Source: Gammaproteobacteria bacterium (GTDB taxonomy: Bacteria; Pseudomonadota; Gammaproteobacteria; SZUA-229). Taken from it: DNA of 51,229 bases. Below are positions 29,152-40,828 of the stretch, one piece after another. The DNA lies in NCBI GenBank assembly GCA_026196035.1, contig JAPHQX010000014.1, positions 1-51,229 on the forward strand. Direction: 5' to 3'. The notes beneath the pieces were generated by a model. The model was given only the letters and a program-made list of their open reading frames with translations, did no database searches and had not been told where the DNA came from. The first letter of the stretch is position 1; the number at the start of each line of letters is the position of its first letter. A program made the position numbers and the translations under genes.

Positions 29152-30851
29152 AAAATATAAACCACATACCGCATTATAGGTTTAGGCGTTATACAGTGTT
29201 TATGGTTTTTATTTTAGCCATTCTAGGGTTGTTGTGGCGAGCGCTTGATATGCAGATTGTAAATCAGGTGTTTTTTAAGCAGCAGGGTGATGCGCGACAT
29301 TTAAGAGTAGTAACCGTGCCCGCTCATCGTGGTGATATTTATGATCGAAATGGTGAGCCACTCGCAATAAGTACACCAGTGGATACGGTCTGGATGAATC
29401 CAGGTGAGTTTATGGATGCAGGAGCAGATGTGTCCGATCTTGCTGGTTTGTTATTACTTGATAAAAAAGATTTGGCAGAAAAAGTAAAAGCTAATCATCA
29501 GCGCGAGTTCTTATATGTTAAACGTCATATTGATCCAGAATTAGGTAAAAAAGTTCTTGATCTAAAATTGGCGGGCATCTATTTGCGCCGAGAATATAAA
29601 AGATATTATCCATCAGGTGAAGTGGCATCACATTTAATCGGTTTTTCAAATGTAGATGATATTGGTCAGGAAGGAATTGAGCTTGCGTATGAAGACTGGT
29701 TAAAAGGAGCGGCTGGTTCAAAAAGAATTATTAGAGACAGGTTGGGAAGAGCTGTAGATGATATTGAGCGTATTAGTTCGGCAGAGCCCGGAAAGTCAGT
29801 ATATTTAAGTATAGATAGACGTGTTCAGTACCTGGCATATCGGACATTAAAATCAGCAGTTAAAGAGCATGGTGCAGTAGCAGGTTCGGCTGTTGTTATG
29901 GATATAGCGACAGGTGAAGTTCTGGCTATAGTTAATCAGCCTGCTTTTAATTCTAATGATCGCAGTCAGTTGAAGCCGAGTGTCTATCGAAACAGAGCTG
30001 TAACTGATGTGTTTGAGCCGGGTTCAACAATGAAGCCTGTTACAGTCGCATCAGCACTGGAAACAGGTCGCTGGCATCCTAAAGATAACGTACATACATC
30101 GCCTGGTTATATGCGTGTTCAGGGAAATGTAATAAAGGATTTGAAAAATTATGGAAAGCTTAATGTAGGTGAAATCATTCTTAAGTCCAGTAATGTGGGC
30201 ATTAGTAAAATCGCATTATCATTAACCCAGGACCAGCAGCTTGATATGTATATGAATCTGGGTTTTGGTACTGATACAGGTAGTGGTTTTCCAGGTGAAT
30301 CTACGGGTAGTTTAAATTCAGGTCGATTAGGTGAGTTTGAGCGGGCAGCAATGGCTTTTGGTTATGGGCTTTCTGTTACACCGTTGCAGCTGGTCCGTGC
30401 CTATGCGGCTATTGCAAATGATGGCGTTATTTATCCAGTTAGTTTTACGCGTCTGGATAAAGCGCCACAAGGTGAGAAGGTAATCAGCACCAAAACATCC
30501 AGGATGGTGCGAAAAATGATGCAGCGAGTTGTAAGTTCTGAAGGTACAGGTTATGACGCGCATGTACCAAATTATCATGTGGCTGGAAAAACCGGTACAG
30601 TGCATAAATTTGTTGCAGGCGGTTATGCCGAAGACCGTTATCTTTCAATTTTTGCAGGTATTGCGCCGGCATCTAATCCGCAACTGGCTATGGTGGTTAT
30701 GTTGAATGAGCCACGCAAAGGTGGTTATTTTGGCGGCCAAGTTGCTGGGCCTGTTTTTTCTAAAGTTATGTCGGGTGCGTTGAGACTGCTAAATATTGCT
30801 CCAGATAATTTAAAAATAGCGACTCAGAAGTTACGGAGTGATCAGGCATGA
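29148..30851 (+). CDS. ftsI: peptidoglycan transpeptidase PBP3
   Basis: Transpeptidase motifs EPGSTMKP (SxxK), SSNVG (SxN), GKTGT. Confidence 0.95.
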   Translation: MKNINHIPHYRFRRYTVFMVFILAILGLLWRALDMQIVNQVFFKQQGDARHLRVVTVPAHRGDIYDRNGEPLAISTPVDTVWMNPGEFMDAGADVSDLAGLLLLDKKDLAEKVKANHQREFLYVKRHIDPELGKKVLDLKLAGIYLRREYKRYYPSGEVASHLIGFSNVDDIGQEGIELAYEDWLKGAAGSKRIIRDRLGRAVDDIERISSAEPGKSVYLSIDRRVQYLAYRTLKSAVKEHGAVAGSAVVMDIATGEVLAIVNQPAFNSNDRSQLKPSVYRNRAVTDVFEPGSTMKPVTVASALETGRWHPKDNVHTSPGYMRVQGNVIKDLKNYGKLNVGEIILKSSNVGISKIALSLTQDQQLDMYMNLGFGTDTGSGFPGESTGSLNSGRLGEFERAAMAFGYGLSVTPLQLVRAYAAIANDGVIYPVSFTRLDKAPQGEKVISTKTSRMVRKMMQRVVSSEGTGYDAHVPNYHVAGKTGTVHKFVAGGYAEDRYLSIFAGIAPASNPQLAMVVMLNEPRKGGYFGGQVAGPVFSKVMSGALRLLNIAPDNLKIATQKLRSDQA

Positions 30852-32380
30852 TGGCTGCGATGTCGCAAAATAATCAGGGTATAAAGTTAAACAACTTATT
30901 AGCCGATTATGTCAGTATAAACTGTTTGCCCGACATCCTGATTACAGGTATTCAGCTTGATAGTCGAAAAATAAGATCAGGAAATATATTTGTTGCGCTT
31001 GCAGGTGAAAATACACATGCACTTAGCTACGCTCAGGATGCTATAGCTAATGGTGCGGTTGCAATATTATGCGATCGTAAGTTTGATCAGGATTGTCAGC
31101 AAATGTTAACCCGGTTGTTAACGCAGGTAATATGTGTGCCCATTAATGATCTGGAGGCGCAGCTGGGTGAGATAGCTAGCCGTTTTTATGGTCATCCTTC
31201 AAGTGATATGTTCGTGGTCGGTGTAACAGGAACAGATGGTAAAACATCTGTGTCGAACTTTATTGCTCAGGCGCTTGATGATGTAAATGATCGCTGCGCT
31301 ATTATAGGTACTATTGGAAATGGTTTGTTGGGAGAGTTAACAGAGTCAACACATACAACACCTGATGTTCTTCGGGTTCATGAATTATTGTCAGAATACA
31401 AGTCAAGATCAGTTACTCAAGCAGCTATGGAGGTATCGTCTCATGGTCTTGATCAGGGGCGAGTTGATGCTGTTAAATTTAATGTTGCAGTTTTGACAAA
31501 TCTTGGTAGAGATCATCTGGATTACCATGGTGATCTGGAATCGTATAGAAATGCCAAGAAAAAATTATTTTCGATAGAGGGTTTGAGTGCAGCAGTTATT
31601 AATCTGGATGATGAGTTTGGTTGTCAGTTAGCTAAAGATCTGCAGAATAAATTAGATGTCTGGGGTTATTCAGTTGAATCTTCTAATCAGGATATTGATT
31701 TGAATAATATCCTTCGAGTGACTGATATAAAGACTACTTCTCATGGATTAAAAATTCATATTGAATCAAGTTATGGTAGTGCAGAGATGCAGTCTGATTT
31801 GCTTGGTGAGTTTAATGTCTCAAATATTCTGGCTACTTTGGCGGTATTGTTAATAAAAGGTATTTCATTCGATGATGCAATACAGAGGCTGCACAGGCTA
31901 AAAACAGTGCCCGGCAGAGTTGAAACTGTTCGGTTAGAAGGCAAGCCTCTTGTTGTTATTGATTATGCCCATACACCTCAGGCATTGGCGTCAGTATTGA
32001 AAACATTAAGGGCGATTTGCACGGCAAGACTTTATTGTGTTTTTGGTTGTGGCGGTGATCGAGATAAAGGTAAGCGGCCATTGATGGCCCAGGCGGCTGA
32101 GCAGTATGCGGATAATATCATATTGACCGATGACAATCCGCGTACTGAAAATTCAGAGGACATTATCGAGCAAATTCGTTCTGGATTTGCAGATCTGTCT
32201 AATGTGCTTGTTATTCAGGATAGAGCCAGTGCTATTTCTCATGCAATTAATTCGGCAGGTAGTGATGATGTTATTTTGATAGCTGGTAAGGGTCATGAAA
32301 ACTATCAATTAATAGGTAATGAAAGGTTTCCGTTTAGTGATATTCAGGCGGCTCGAAATTCCATGGGGGGCGCCGAATGA
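30848..32380 (+). CDS. murE: UDP-MurNAc-tripeptide synthetase
   Basis: VGVTGTDGKTSVSNFIAQ, TTPDVLRVHELL, AMEVSSHGLDQGRV, DNPRTENSEDI. Confidence 0.93.
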   Translation: MMAAMSQNNQGIKLNNLLADYVSINCLPDILITGIQLDSRKIRSGNIFVALAGENTHALSYAQDAIANGAVAILCDRKFDQDCQQMLTRLLTQVICVPINDLEAQLGEIASRFYGHPSSDMFVVGVTGTDGKTSVSNFIAQALDDVNDRCAIIGTIGNGLLGELTESTHTTPDVLRVHELLSEYKSRSVTQAAMEVSSHGLDQGRVDAVKFNVAVLTNLGRDHLDYHGDLESYRNAKKKLFSIEGLSAAVINLDDEFGCQLAKDLQNKLDVWGYSVESSNQDIDLNNILRVTDIKTTSHGLKIHIESSYGSAEMQSDLLGEFNVSNILATLAVLLIKGISFDDAIQRLHRLKTVPGRVETVRLEGKPLVVIDYAHTPQALASVLKTLRAICTARLYCVFGCGGDRDKGKRPLMAQAAEQYADNIILTDDNPRTENSEDIIEQIRSGFADLSNVLVIQDRASAISHAINSAGSDDVILIAGKGHENYQLIGNERFPFSDIQAARNSMGGAE

Positions 32381-33729
32381 TGGCTATGTCGCAAACTGCC
32401 CGGATATTAGAGGGAGAGCTAAATGGGTCGGATGTTGAATTTGATCATGTCGCAATTGATACGCGTAGTCTGCAGCCAGGTTCCGTTTATTTTGCAATAA
32501 AAGGTGATCGGTTTGATGGCCATGATTTTCTGCAACAGGCGAAAGAGGCTGGTGCAGTAGGTGCGGTAGTTGAAAGGTTTTCGGAACTTAATTTAACGCA
32601 GATAAAAGTAACTGATACACGTAAGGCTTTAGGTAATCTGGCTGCAAACTGGCGTAAACAGTTTAAAGGGCTGGTTGTTGGTATAACCGGTAGTAATGGA
32701 AAAACAACTGTAAAAGAAATGATTGCTGCCATATTTGCAAAGCAGGGTGATGTACTGGCAACCCGTGGTAATTTTAATAATGACATAGGTTTGCCGCTTA
32801 CTTTGTTGAGTGTAGAAAAAAATCATGATTTTGCTGTTATTGAAATGGGTGCAAATCATAAAGGAGAAATTGACGAGCTGACCCATATAACAAAGCCAGA
32901 TATTGCGGTTATAACAAATGCCGGATCTGCGCATCTTGAAGGTTTTGGTTCGCGGCAGGGTATTGCTGAGGCAAAAGGTGAAATTTTTTCTGGGCTATCT
33001 GGAAAGGGAGTCGCGGTCATTAATGTGGATGATGATTATGCAGATTATTGGGTAGATTTGTGTAAAGCAAAAAAAATTATACGCTTTTCACTGGCAAATA
33101 ATACTGCGGATGTTACAGGTGAATGGCAATCAATTTGTGATGGTGGAAAATTAAAAGTTCATACTGAAAGTGGTGATATTGAAATTACACTGAAGGTGCC
33201 GGGTCGTCATAATGCTATGAATGCACTTGCAGCGATTGCTGTGGCTATGGCTGCAAATATTTCTCTGCAGAATATAAAGCAGGCGTTAGATGAATTTGAA
33301 TCTGTGAAAGGGCGTCTGGATATTCATGCAACAGATAGCGGCGTAAAAATTATAGATGATACATACAATGCGAATCCTGAATCATTATTGGCGGGTCTGG
33401 ATGTGTTGATGGGAATGCCGGGTAAGCATTGGCTGGTTCTTGGAGATATGGGTGAGTTAGGTTCTTATTCTGGGCAGTTACATAAGGATGTTGGTTTAAC
33501 TGCTAAACAGATGGGTGTTGATTGTTTGTATGCAGTTGGCGAAGACAATAAAGCCGCTGTTGAGATGTTTGGTCAAGGTGGTAGGCATTTTTCAGATCAA
33601 AATGCGTTAATTAATTATTTAACTAAGACGATGTGCGGCGATTTGAATATTTTAGTCAAAGGATCGCGTTTTATGCAAATGGAAAAAGTTGTCGACGCCC
33701 TGATTAAAGGTGATAAATCATGTTGCTGA
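32377..33729 (+). CDS. murF: UDP-MurNAc-tripeptide:D-Ala-D-Ala ligase
   Basis: [54 protein letters not shown]. Confidence 0.95.
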   Translation: MMAMSQTARILEGELNGSDVEFDHVAIDTRSLQPGSVYFAIKGDRFDGHDFLQQAKEAGAVGAVVERFSELNLTQIKVTDTRKALGNLAANWRKQFKGLVVGITGSNGKTTVKEMIAAIFAKQGDVLATRGNFNNDIGLPLTLLSVEKNHDFAVIEMGANHKGEIDELTHITKPDIAVITNAGSAHLEGFGSRQGIAEAKGEIFSGLSGKGVAVINVDDDYADYWVDLCKAKKIIRFSLANNTADVTGEWQSICDGGKLKVHTESGDIEITLKVPGRHNAMNALAAIAVAMAANISLQNIKQALDEFESVKGRLDIHATDSGVKIIDDTYNANPESLLAGLDVLMGMPGKHWLVLGDMGELGSYSGQLHKDVGLTAKQMGVDCLYAVGEDNKAAVEMFGQGGRHFSDQNALINYLTKTMCGDLNILVKGSRFMQMEKVVDALIKGDKSCC

Positions 33730-34802
33730 TTATTACAGATTATTTGCAGCAGTTTCATAGCGGATTTAATGTATTTCATTATCTGACATTTCGCGCAATT
33801 CTTGGAACACTGACAGCTCTGATGATTTCATTATGGGTTGGTCCTGGAATGATACGTCGTTTATCAAGTTATAAGATTGGTCAGAATGTTCGTAATGATG
33901 GTCCTGAATCGCATTTGTCGAAATCAGGTACGCCAACGATGGGTGGTTCTTTAATTCTTGTGGCAGTCGCTATTAGTACGCTGTTATGGAGTGATCTAGA
34001 TAATCGTCAGGTGTGGATTGCTTTAGTGGTGACTTTGCTTTTTGGTGGTATTGGATTTGTTGATGATTACAAGAAATTAACAGGCGGCAGTAGTAAAGGT
34101 TTATCAGCAAAAGCTAAATATTTCTGGCAGACCGTTTTTGGTCTGGGTGCAGCAGTTTATATGTATAAAACAGCGCAGCAGCCCATAGAAACAACGCTGA
34201 TTGTTCCCTTCTTTAAAGATGTAATGATTCCACTGGGTGTGGGTTTTGTTGTTCTGGCTTATCTGGTGATAGTGGGTAGTAGTAATTCAGTGAATTTAAC
34301 TGATGGTCTGGATGGCCTGGCAATTTTACCGACCGTTATGGTGGCAGGCGCGCTAGGTGTGTTTGCTTATGTAACCGGACATATTAATTTTGCAGCCTAT
34401 CTTAGTATTCCTTATGTGGCAGGTGTTGGTGAACTGAGTATTTTTTGTGGAACGCTGGTAGGGGCAGGTCTTGGCTTTTTATGGTTTAACACCTATCCGG
34501 CGCAGGTATTCATGGGTGATGTGGGTGCGCTAGCTCTGGGCGCTGCACTGGGTGTGGTTGCAATACTGGTAAGGCAGGAGCTGGTATTGCTGATTATGGG
34601 TGGTGTGTTTGTAATGGAAACCGTATCCGTTATTTTGCAGGTAGCATCTTTTAAATTGACGGGTCGACGAATTTTTCGAATGGCGCCCCTGCATCATCAT
34701 TTTGAATTAAAAGGCTGGCCAGAGCCAAGGGTTATAGTTCGTTTCTGGATTATTACGGTTGTGCTGGTACTGATTGGTCTGGCATCACTGAAAATCAGAT
34801 GA
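33720..34802 (+). CDS. mraY: phospho-MurNAc-pentapeptide translocase
   Basis: [48 protein letters not shown]. Confidence 0.95.
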   Translation: MLLIITDYLQQFHSGFNVFHYLTFRAILGTLTALMISLWVGPGMIRRLSSYKIGQNVRNDGPESHLSKSGTPTMGGSLILVAVAISTLLWSDLDNRQVWIALVVTLLFGGIGFVDDYKKLTGGSSKGLSAKAKYFWQTVFGLGAAVYMYKTAQQPIETTLIVPFFKDVMIPLGVGFVVLAYLVIVGSSNSVNLTDGLDGLAILPTVMVAGALGVFAYVTGHINFAAYLSIPYVAGVGELSIFCGTLVGAGLGFLWFNTYPAQVFMGDVGALALGAALGVVAILVRQELVLLIMGGVFVMETVSVILQVASFKLTGRRIFRMAPLHHHFELKGWPEPRVIVRFWIITVVLVLIGLASLKIR

Positions 34803-34826
34803 CGTCGACAATGAGATGGCATTTTT

Positions 34827-36197
34827 ATGGTTAAAAACTCGGTAACACTAATGGTTACAAATACTAACAACAGGCAAGTTTATACCCTGGTCGTCGGCCT
34901 TGGGTTGACGGGCATGTCTGTGGTCAGGTTTTTGCGTGCCAGAGGTGAACGAGTTGTTGTGGTTGATACAAGAGAAGTTCCACCGGGATATGATGAGCTG
35001 AAAATGAATTATCCTGATGTTGAGCTTAAGACAGGTGCTTTTGATGAGCAATTATTTAGTAAGGCTAAACAGATAATAATAAGCCCTGGTATACCTCTGA
35101 GTAATCCGGAAATACAGAGTGCAGTAATAAATAAAATTGATGTTATTGGTGATGTTGAATTATTTGCGCGTGAAGTGACTGCGCCGGTAATCGCTATAAC
35201 AGGCTCTAATGGGAAAAGCACGGTAACCACTCTGGTTGGTGAGATGGCACGTAAAGCCGGTATTAATGTAGCCGTTGGTGGAAATATTGGTGTTCCTGTT
35301 CTGGATTTATTGAAGCAGAATGCTGATCTTTATGTGCTTGAGTTATCGAGTTTTCAGCTGGAAACTTTATATAGCTTAAAACCTGTTGCGGCAACAGTTC
35401 TGAATATCAGTCCTGATCATATGGATCGTTATCAGGATATTTCTGCTTATGCAAAAGTAAAACAGCATGTTTATGAAAAAACTGGCTGCGCAGTTGTTAA
35501 TCGTGATGATGAATATGTTAAGGCAATGTCAGAATGCCTGGATAAAGTCACCGGCTTTAGCTTGTCTGAGTCAGCTGAAAATGATTTTGGCTTGCGTATT
35601 ATCGAGGGTGATGTCTGGTTATGTAAGGGGCAGCAGAAACTTATTGCCGAGAAAAATTTAAAAATTGCTGGTCGCCATAATACTGCTAATGCACTGGCAG
35701 CATTAGCGCTTGGTGAAGCCGCAAACATTCCAATGATAGCCATGCTGGAAGCATTGCGTGAATTTTCTGGTCTGGCGCATCGCACGCAATGGGTGGCAGA
35801 GCATAATGATGTAATCTGGATAAACGATTCCAAAGGTACAAATGTAGGTGCAACACTTGCGGCTATCGAAGGTTTAAATGTTGAAAACAGGTTGTTACTG
35901 ATTGCTGGCGGTTTGGCAAAAGATGCGGATTTTAGCTCTCTAAAAAATGCACTTAAGGAAAAAGCACGTTGCCTGATCTTGCTTGGTCGTGATGCAAAAC
36001 TGATTGAGAAAGATCTTAATGGTGTTGTAGCGGTGCATTATGCGACTTCAATGGAAGATGCGGTGAATATTGCCAATGATCTTGCAGAGTCAGGCGATAC
36101 AGTTTTATTGTCACCCGCCTGTGCGAGTTTTGATATGTTTGATGGTTACGAACAGCGTGGTGAGGTATTTATACAGGCGGTGGAAATGTTGCCATGA
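34827..36197 (+). CDS. murD: UDP-MurNAc-L-Ala:D-Glu ligase
   Basis: VVGLGLTGMSVVRFLRARG, AITGSNGKSTVTTLVGEM, ELSSFQLE, NISPDHMDRY, NDSKGTNVGAT; start could be ATG 34854. Confidence 0.94.
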   Translation: MVKNSVTLMVTNTNNRQVYTLVVGLGLTGMSVVRFLRARGERVVVVDTREVPPGYDELKMNYPDVELKTGAFDEQLFSKAKQIIISPGIPLSNPEIQSAVINKIDVIGDVELFAREVTAPVIAITGSNGKSTVTTLVGEMARKAGINVAVGGNIGVPVLDLLKQNADLYVLELSSFQLETLYSLKPVAATVLNISPDHMDRYQDISAYAKVKQHVYEKTGCAVVNRDDEYVKAMSECLDKVTGFSLSESAENDFGLRIIEGDVWLCKGQQKLIAEKNLKIAGRHNTANALAALALGEAANIPMIAMLEALREFSGLAHRTQWVAEHNDVIWINDSKGTNVGATLAAIEGLNVENRLLLIAGGLAKDADFSSLKNALKEKARCLILLGRDAKLIEKDLNGVVAVHYATSMEDAVNIANDLAESGDTVLLSPACASFDMFDGYEQRGEVFIQAVEMLP

Positions 36198-37450
36198 AAA
36201 ATATTCTCAATATGCCACGTAAATTTGCAGAAGATAAAATCAGTAAGTCAGTATGCGCTGAAGGACTTGATAGTGTAATGATTATGGTTACTCTGGCATT
36301 GCTTTGTCTGGGTCTGGTAATGATTACATCGGCATCAATTACGGTTGCCGATCGTCAGATTGGTTCGCCTTTTTATTATCTTTATCGTCAGGCGGGTGCT
36401 GCCGGTTTAGGTATATGTGCCATTTTTATTGTAGCCAATATTCGTCTGGTTCATTGGGAAAAATCCGGCATGGCATTACTGGCTTTTGCATTTTTTTTAT
36501 TAGTGCTTGTGTTGATTCCGGGTATAGGGAAAACAGTTAATGGCTCTACTCGATGGATTCCCATGGGTATTTTAAATTTGCAGGTTTCAGAGCTGGTGAA
36601 ACTGTTTTTATTGATTTACGTCGCAGGTTATCTGGTGCGTCATGGTGAGGAAGTTAGATCAAGTGTCTGGGGTTTTATTAAACCAATGATAATGATTGGT
36701 CTGGCATGTGTGCTGTTGTTGTTAGAACCTGATTTTGGTGCATCTGTTGTTATTATGTTAACTGCACTGGGAATGATGTTCCTGGGCGGTGTCCGCTTTG
36801 TTCAGTTTACAAGTTTCCTTGCCTTGTTCGGAGTCGTTGCGGGGCTGCTTGTTGTTTCATCACCTTATCGTTTGCAGCGACTGACAACATTTATTAATCC
36901 ATGGGCTGATCCATTTGATAGTGGTTTTCAGTTAACGCAGTCATTAATTGCTATTGGTTCAGGTGGCTTAACAGGAACGGGCATAGGCGGCAGTGTGCAG
37001 AAATTATTCTATCTGCCTGAAGCGCATACAGATTTTGTGTTTGCCATTATGGCTGAAGAACTGGGTTTAATGGGCGTGGTTGTTGTTGTTGGGCTTTTTG
37101 CAGTTCTATTGTTTCGCTCATTTATGTTAGCAAGAAAAGCAGAGCAATATGGCAATCAGTTTTCAGCCTATCTTGCGTATGGTATTGGCATCTGGTTAGG
37201 GTTGCAGGCTTTTATAAATATTGGTGTAAATATGGGTGTCCTTCCAACTAAAGGACTGACCTTGCCATTGATGAGTTATGGTGGCTCAAGTTTAATTGTT
37301 TGTTGCGCGGCTATTGGTTTATTGCTGCGTATTTCCTATGAATGTGGTGGTGCAGGTCAGGCGATGCCAAGAGCAGGCAGAAAGTCCGCCGTTAGAAATA
37401 ACGCAAAAGCCAGACCAAGTATCAGATCATTATGGGAGGATGCGGCATGA
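36194..37450 (+). CDS. ftsW: SEDS glycosyltransferase FtsW
   Basis: GSTRWIPMGILNLQVSELVKL, GGLTGTGIGGSVQKLFYLPEAHTDFVFAIMAEELG, LPLMSYGGSSLI. Confidence 0.94.
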   Translation: MKNILNMPRKFAEDKISKSVCAEGLDSVMIMVTLALLCLGLVMITSASITVADRQIGSPFYYLYRQAGAAGLGICAIFIVANIRLVHWEKSGMALLAFAFFLLVLVLIPGIGKTVNGSTRWIPMGILNLQVSELVKLFLLIYVAGYLVRHGEEVRSSVWGFIKPMIMIGLACVLLLLEPDFGASVVIMLTALGMMFLGGVRFVQFTSFLALFGVVAGLLVVSSPYRLQRLTTFINPWADPFDSGFQLTQSLIAIGSGGLTGTGIGGSVQKLFYLPEAHTDFVFAIMAEELGLMGVVVVVGLFAVLLFRSFMLARKAEQYGNQFSAYLAYGIGIWLGLQAFINIGVNMGVLPTKGLTLPLMSYGGSSLIVCCAAIGLLLRISYECGGAGQAMPRAGRKSAVRNNAKARPSIRSLWEDAA

Positions 37451-38520
37451 CTCAACCTGTAATGATTATGGCGGGTGGAACAGGTGGACATGTGTATCCG
37501 GCGCTTGCAGTAGCTGACGAATTACGTTCCCGCGGTGTGCCGGTAATCTGGTTGGGTACAAAAAATGGTATTGAGGCAAGGCTGGTGCCAGAGGCGGGTA
37601 TTGCAATCGACTGGCTTGGTGTCAGTGGTTTACGAGGCAAAGGTATTGTTTCTTTATTGATGGCACCCGTTAATCTCATTATGGCTTGCATTCAGGCGTC
37701 ACGAATTTTATTAAAAAGAAAGCCCTGTGCTGTTCTGGGTATGGGTGGTTTTGTTTCAGGGCCTGGTGGCTTGATGGCAAAATTATTAAAGATGCCTCTG
37801 TTAATACATGAGCAGAATGCGGTTCCCGGATTAACTAATCGTTTGTTGTCACATCTGGCTAATAAGGTGATGGAAGCATTTCCAAATAGTTTTAATAAAA
37901 AATCATTACATGTAGGTAATCCTGTCAGGCGATCAATTACATCATTACCATCGCCTGAACAACGTTATAAAGATCGTCAGGGTCCTTTGAAGTTACTGGT
38001 GTTTGGCGGCAGTTTAGGTGCATCAAGACTAAACGAAGTGGTGCCTCAGGCATTAGTTAAAATAGATGCTCAACAGCGTCCTTTGATTCGTCATCAGGCA
38101 GGTATTAAAAATATTGAACAGGCTGTAAATAATTATAATACGCTGAATATAAAGGCGGATGTAACGGCCTATATTGATGATATGGCTGAAGCTTATGCAT
38201 GGGCAGATATTGTCCTGTGTCGCGCAGGTGCGATGAGCGTTTCTGAACTGGCAGCAGCTGGCGTGGCATCAATTCTTGTTCCTTATCCTCATGCAGTTGA
38301 TGATCATCAAACAGCTAATGCAAAATATTTAAGTGACAGGAATGCGGCCATTCTGCTTCAACAGAATGAATTAACACCGGATGCATTATTGAAAATCCTC
38401 AATGGCCTGACAAGAGAGGCTACTCTGGAAATGGCTAACAAGGCACGCCAATCAGGTATGCCGGAGTCAACGCGTCTGGTAGCAGAGCAATGTCTGCTTG
38501 AGGGAGGTGTTGTATGTTGA
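37447..38520 (+). CDS. murG: UDP-GlcNAc:lipid I N-acetylglucosaminyltransferase
   Basis: [46 protein letters not shown]; start ATG 37447 (ORF track 37432). Confidence 0.95.
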   Translation: MTQPVMIMAGGTGGHVYPALAVADELRSRGVPVIWLGTKNGIEARLVPEAGIAIDWLGVSGLRGKGIVSLLMAPVNLIMACIQASRILLKRKPCAVLGMGGFVSGPGGLMAKLLKMPLLIHEQNAVPGLTNRLLSHLANKVMEAFPNSFNKKSLHVGNPVRRSITSLPSPEQRYKDRQGPLKLLVFGGSLGASRLNEVVPQALVKIDAQQRPLIRHQAGIKNIEQAVNNYNTLNIKADVTAYIDDMAEAYAWADIVLCRAGAMSVSELAAAGVASILVPYPHAVDDHQTANAKYLSDRNAAILLQQNELTPDALLKILNGLTREATLEMANKARQSGMPESTRLVAEQCLLEGGVVC

Positions 38521-39932
38521 TCGAAACACATCCTATGCGACGCATTCGTCGGGTTCATTTTGTTGGCATTGGTGGTGTCGGCATGAGTGGCATCGCTGAA
38601 GTATTATTAAATCTTGGATATGATGTAAGTGGTTCTGATCTGGGTGACAATGCAGCAACCAGACGACTAAAAGAACTGGGTGCAACACTATTTTATGAAC
38701 ATTTAGCAAAGAATGTAGAAAATGCAGAAGTCGTTGTTACATCATCTGCAATACCTATAGATAATCCTGAAGTATTAGCTGCAAGAGAAAATAGAATTCC
38801 AGTGATCCGTCGAGCAGAAATGCTTGCCGAAATAATGCGTTTTCGTTATGGCATTGCCGTTGCAGGAACGCATGGTAAAACAACAACAACAAGTCTGGTG
38901 GCCAGTTTGCTGGCAGAAGGTGGTCTTGATCCTACTTTTGTTATTGGTGGAAAGCTGAACAGTTCTGCGACCAATGCGAAGTTAGGTGATAGCCGATATT
39001 TTGTTGCCGAAGCAGATGAAAGCGATGCTTCGTTCTTATTGTTACAACCAATGATATCCATAGTTACCAACGTGGATGCGGATCACCTTGAAACTTATGG
39101 TGGTGATTTTGATCGCTATCGTCAGACATTTGTTGAGTTTCTACATCACCTGCCTTTTTATGGACATGCTGTTTTATGTCTGGATGATGCGGAAGTACGT
39201 AATATTTTGCCGCATGTTTCAAGACCTGTTTTAACTTATGGAATAGAGCAGGATGCGGATATTAAAGCCAGTGATATTAAATGTGATGGCTTGCAGTGTT
39301 CATTTAAAGTTTCATTACCTGATCGTGAATCCTTGCTGGATGTCATATTAAATTTACCCGGGCGTCATAATTTATTGAATGCGCTGGCTGCAATTGCGGT
39401 AGCGCATATGCTGGGTGTTGATGATCAAGCAATTCAGTCTGCCTTGTCAGGTTTTCAGGGAATAGGCCGTCGAATGCAACAGTATGGTGAAATTCAAACG
39501 GCTAAAGGTAGTGTTTTACTGGTTGATGATTATGGTCATCATCCTACAGAAATTGCTGCAACATTAGACGCAGCCAGGAATGGCTGGTCCGATCGCAGGC
39601 TGGTTGTTGCATTTCAACCGCATCGATATACGCGTACCCGCGATTTATTTGAAGATTTTAGTCGTGTTCTGGCAGATACAGATACTTTATTGTTAACAGA
39701 AATTTATGCTGCGGGTGAAGAGCCTATTGCTGGTGCAGATGGTCGTGCCTTATGTGCTGCGATTCGGGCACGCGGTAGAGTGAATCCGATTTTTGTTGAA
39801 GATATTAATGATCTTCCTGAGGCTCTGTTGGATGTACTGGAAGATGGTGATGTGTTGTTGACTTTGGGCGCCGGCAATATTGGTGCGCTTGCTGCTGAGT
39901 TACCGAAAAAGCTGACGGAGGATGCGGCATGA
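38514..39932 (+). CDS. murC: UDP-MurNAc:L-alanine ligase
   Basis: [65 protein letters not shown]. Confidence 0.95.
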   Translation: MLIETHPMRRIRRVHFVGIGGVGMSGIAEVLLNLGYDVSGSDLGDNAATRRLKELGATLFYEHLAKNVENAEVVVTSSAIPIDNPEVLAARENRIPVIRRAEMLAEIMRFRYGIAVAGTHGKTTTTSLVASLLAEGGLDPTFVIGGKLNSSATNAKLGDSRYFVAEADESDASFLLLQPMISIVTNVDADHLETYGGDFDRYRQTFVEFLHHLPFYGHAVLCLDDAEVRNILPHVSRPVLTYGIEQDADIKASDIKCDGLQCSFKVSLPDRESLLDVILNLPGRHNLLNALAAIAVAHMLGVDDQAIQSALSGFQGIGRRMQQYGEIQTAKGSVLLVDDYGHHPTEIAATLDAARNGWSDRRLVVAFQPHRYTRTRDLFEDFSRVLADTDTLLLTEIYAAGEEPIAGADGRALCAAIRARGRVNPIFVEDINDLPEALLDVLEDGDVLLTLGAGNIGALAAELPKKLTEDAA

Positions 39933-40828
39933 TGGCAGCAATGAATAATAACAACTTGCGAGGCGAAATGAAATTTAATGAGCCTATGTCAAAACATACT
40001 AGCTGGCGTATTGGTGGTCTGGCAGATAAGTTTTATACGCCGGCAGACATGGATGATCTGGCTGATTTATTAATGACGTTGCCAGAGAATGAAAATCTGT
40101 TCTGGATAGGGCTTGGTAGTAATCTTCTTGTGCGCGATGGTGGTATACGCGGCACAGTTATCGCATTAAAAGGTACTTTATCAGACATGCAGTTGCTGGA
40201 TGATAACTGTGTGGAAGTTTATGCAGGAGCCTCCTGTGCAAAGCTCGCAAGATTCTGCAGCAAAAATAATTTAGTAGGTGGTGAGTTTTTTGCAGGAATT
40301 CCAGGTTTGCTTGGTGGTGCACTTGCCATGAATGCAGGTGCATTTGGTGGCGATACATGGCGTTATGTTAGTTCAGTAACCACAGTGAACAGGCAGGGGC
40401 AGATTCATAGAAGAACACCAGATGAATACAATATTGATTATCGCAGTGTGAATGGACCTGATAATGAATGGTTTATCTCAGCAGTGTTGAGGTTCGAGCA
40501 TGGAAATGGTGAACAGGCTGCGGCAAAAATTCGTAGCTTACTAGATAGGCGTTCGGAAACACAGCCAACAGGCCTGCCTAGTTGTGGTTCTGTTTTTCGA
40601 AACCCTGATGGTGATTATGCCGCCCGTTTAATTGAGGCGTCAGGATTAAAGGGGTTTCAAATGGGTGCCGCCATGGTCTCGGAAAAACATGCGAATTTTA
40701 TTATTAATACAGGTAATGCAACAGCTAAAGATGTTGAAGAACTGATTATATATGTACAGAAAACGGTACAGGATAAACAGGGTGTATGTTTGAAAACAGA
40801 AGTTAAGATTGTTGGAGAGTTTGCTTAA
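39929..40828 (+). CDS. murB: UDP-N-acetylenolpyruvoylglucosamine reductase
   Basis: [62 protein letters not shown]. Confidence 0.95.
   Translation: MMAAMNNNNLRGEMKFNEPMSKHTSWRIGGLADKFYTPADMDDLADLLMTLPENENLFWIGLGSNLLVRDGGIRGTVIALKGTLSDMQLLDDNCVEVYAGASCAKLARFCSKNNLVGGEFFAGIPGLLGGALAMNAGAFGGDTWRYVSSVTTVNRQGQIHRRTPDEYNIDYRSVNGPDNEWFISAVLRFEHGNGEQAAAKIRSLLDRRSETQPTGLPSCGSVFRNPDGDYAARLIEASGLKGFQMGAAMVSEKHANFIINTGNATAKDVEELIIYVQKTVQDKQGVCLKTEVKIVGEFA

Noticed and set aside
35471-35833. 120-aa minus-strand ORF within murD, and similar ORFs in ftsA, ftsZ, lpxC and secA
   Set aside because: Shadow ORFs opposite well-conserved genes; no independent coding evidence.
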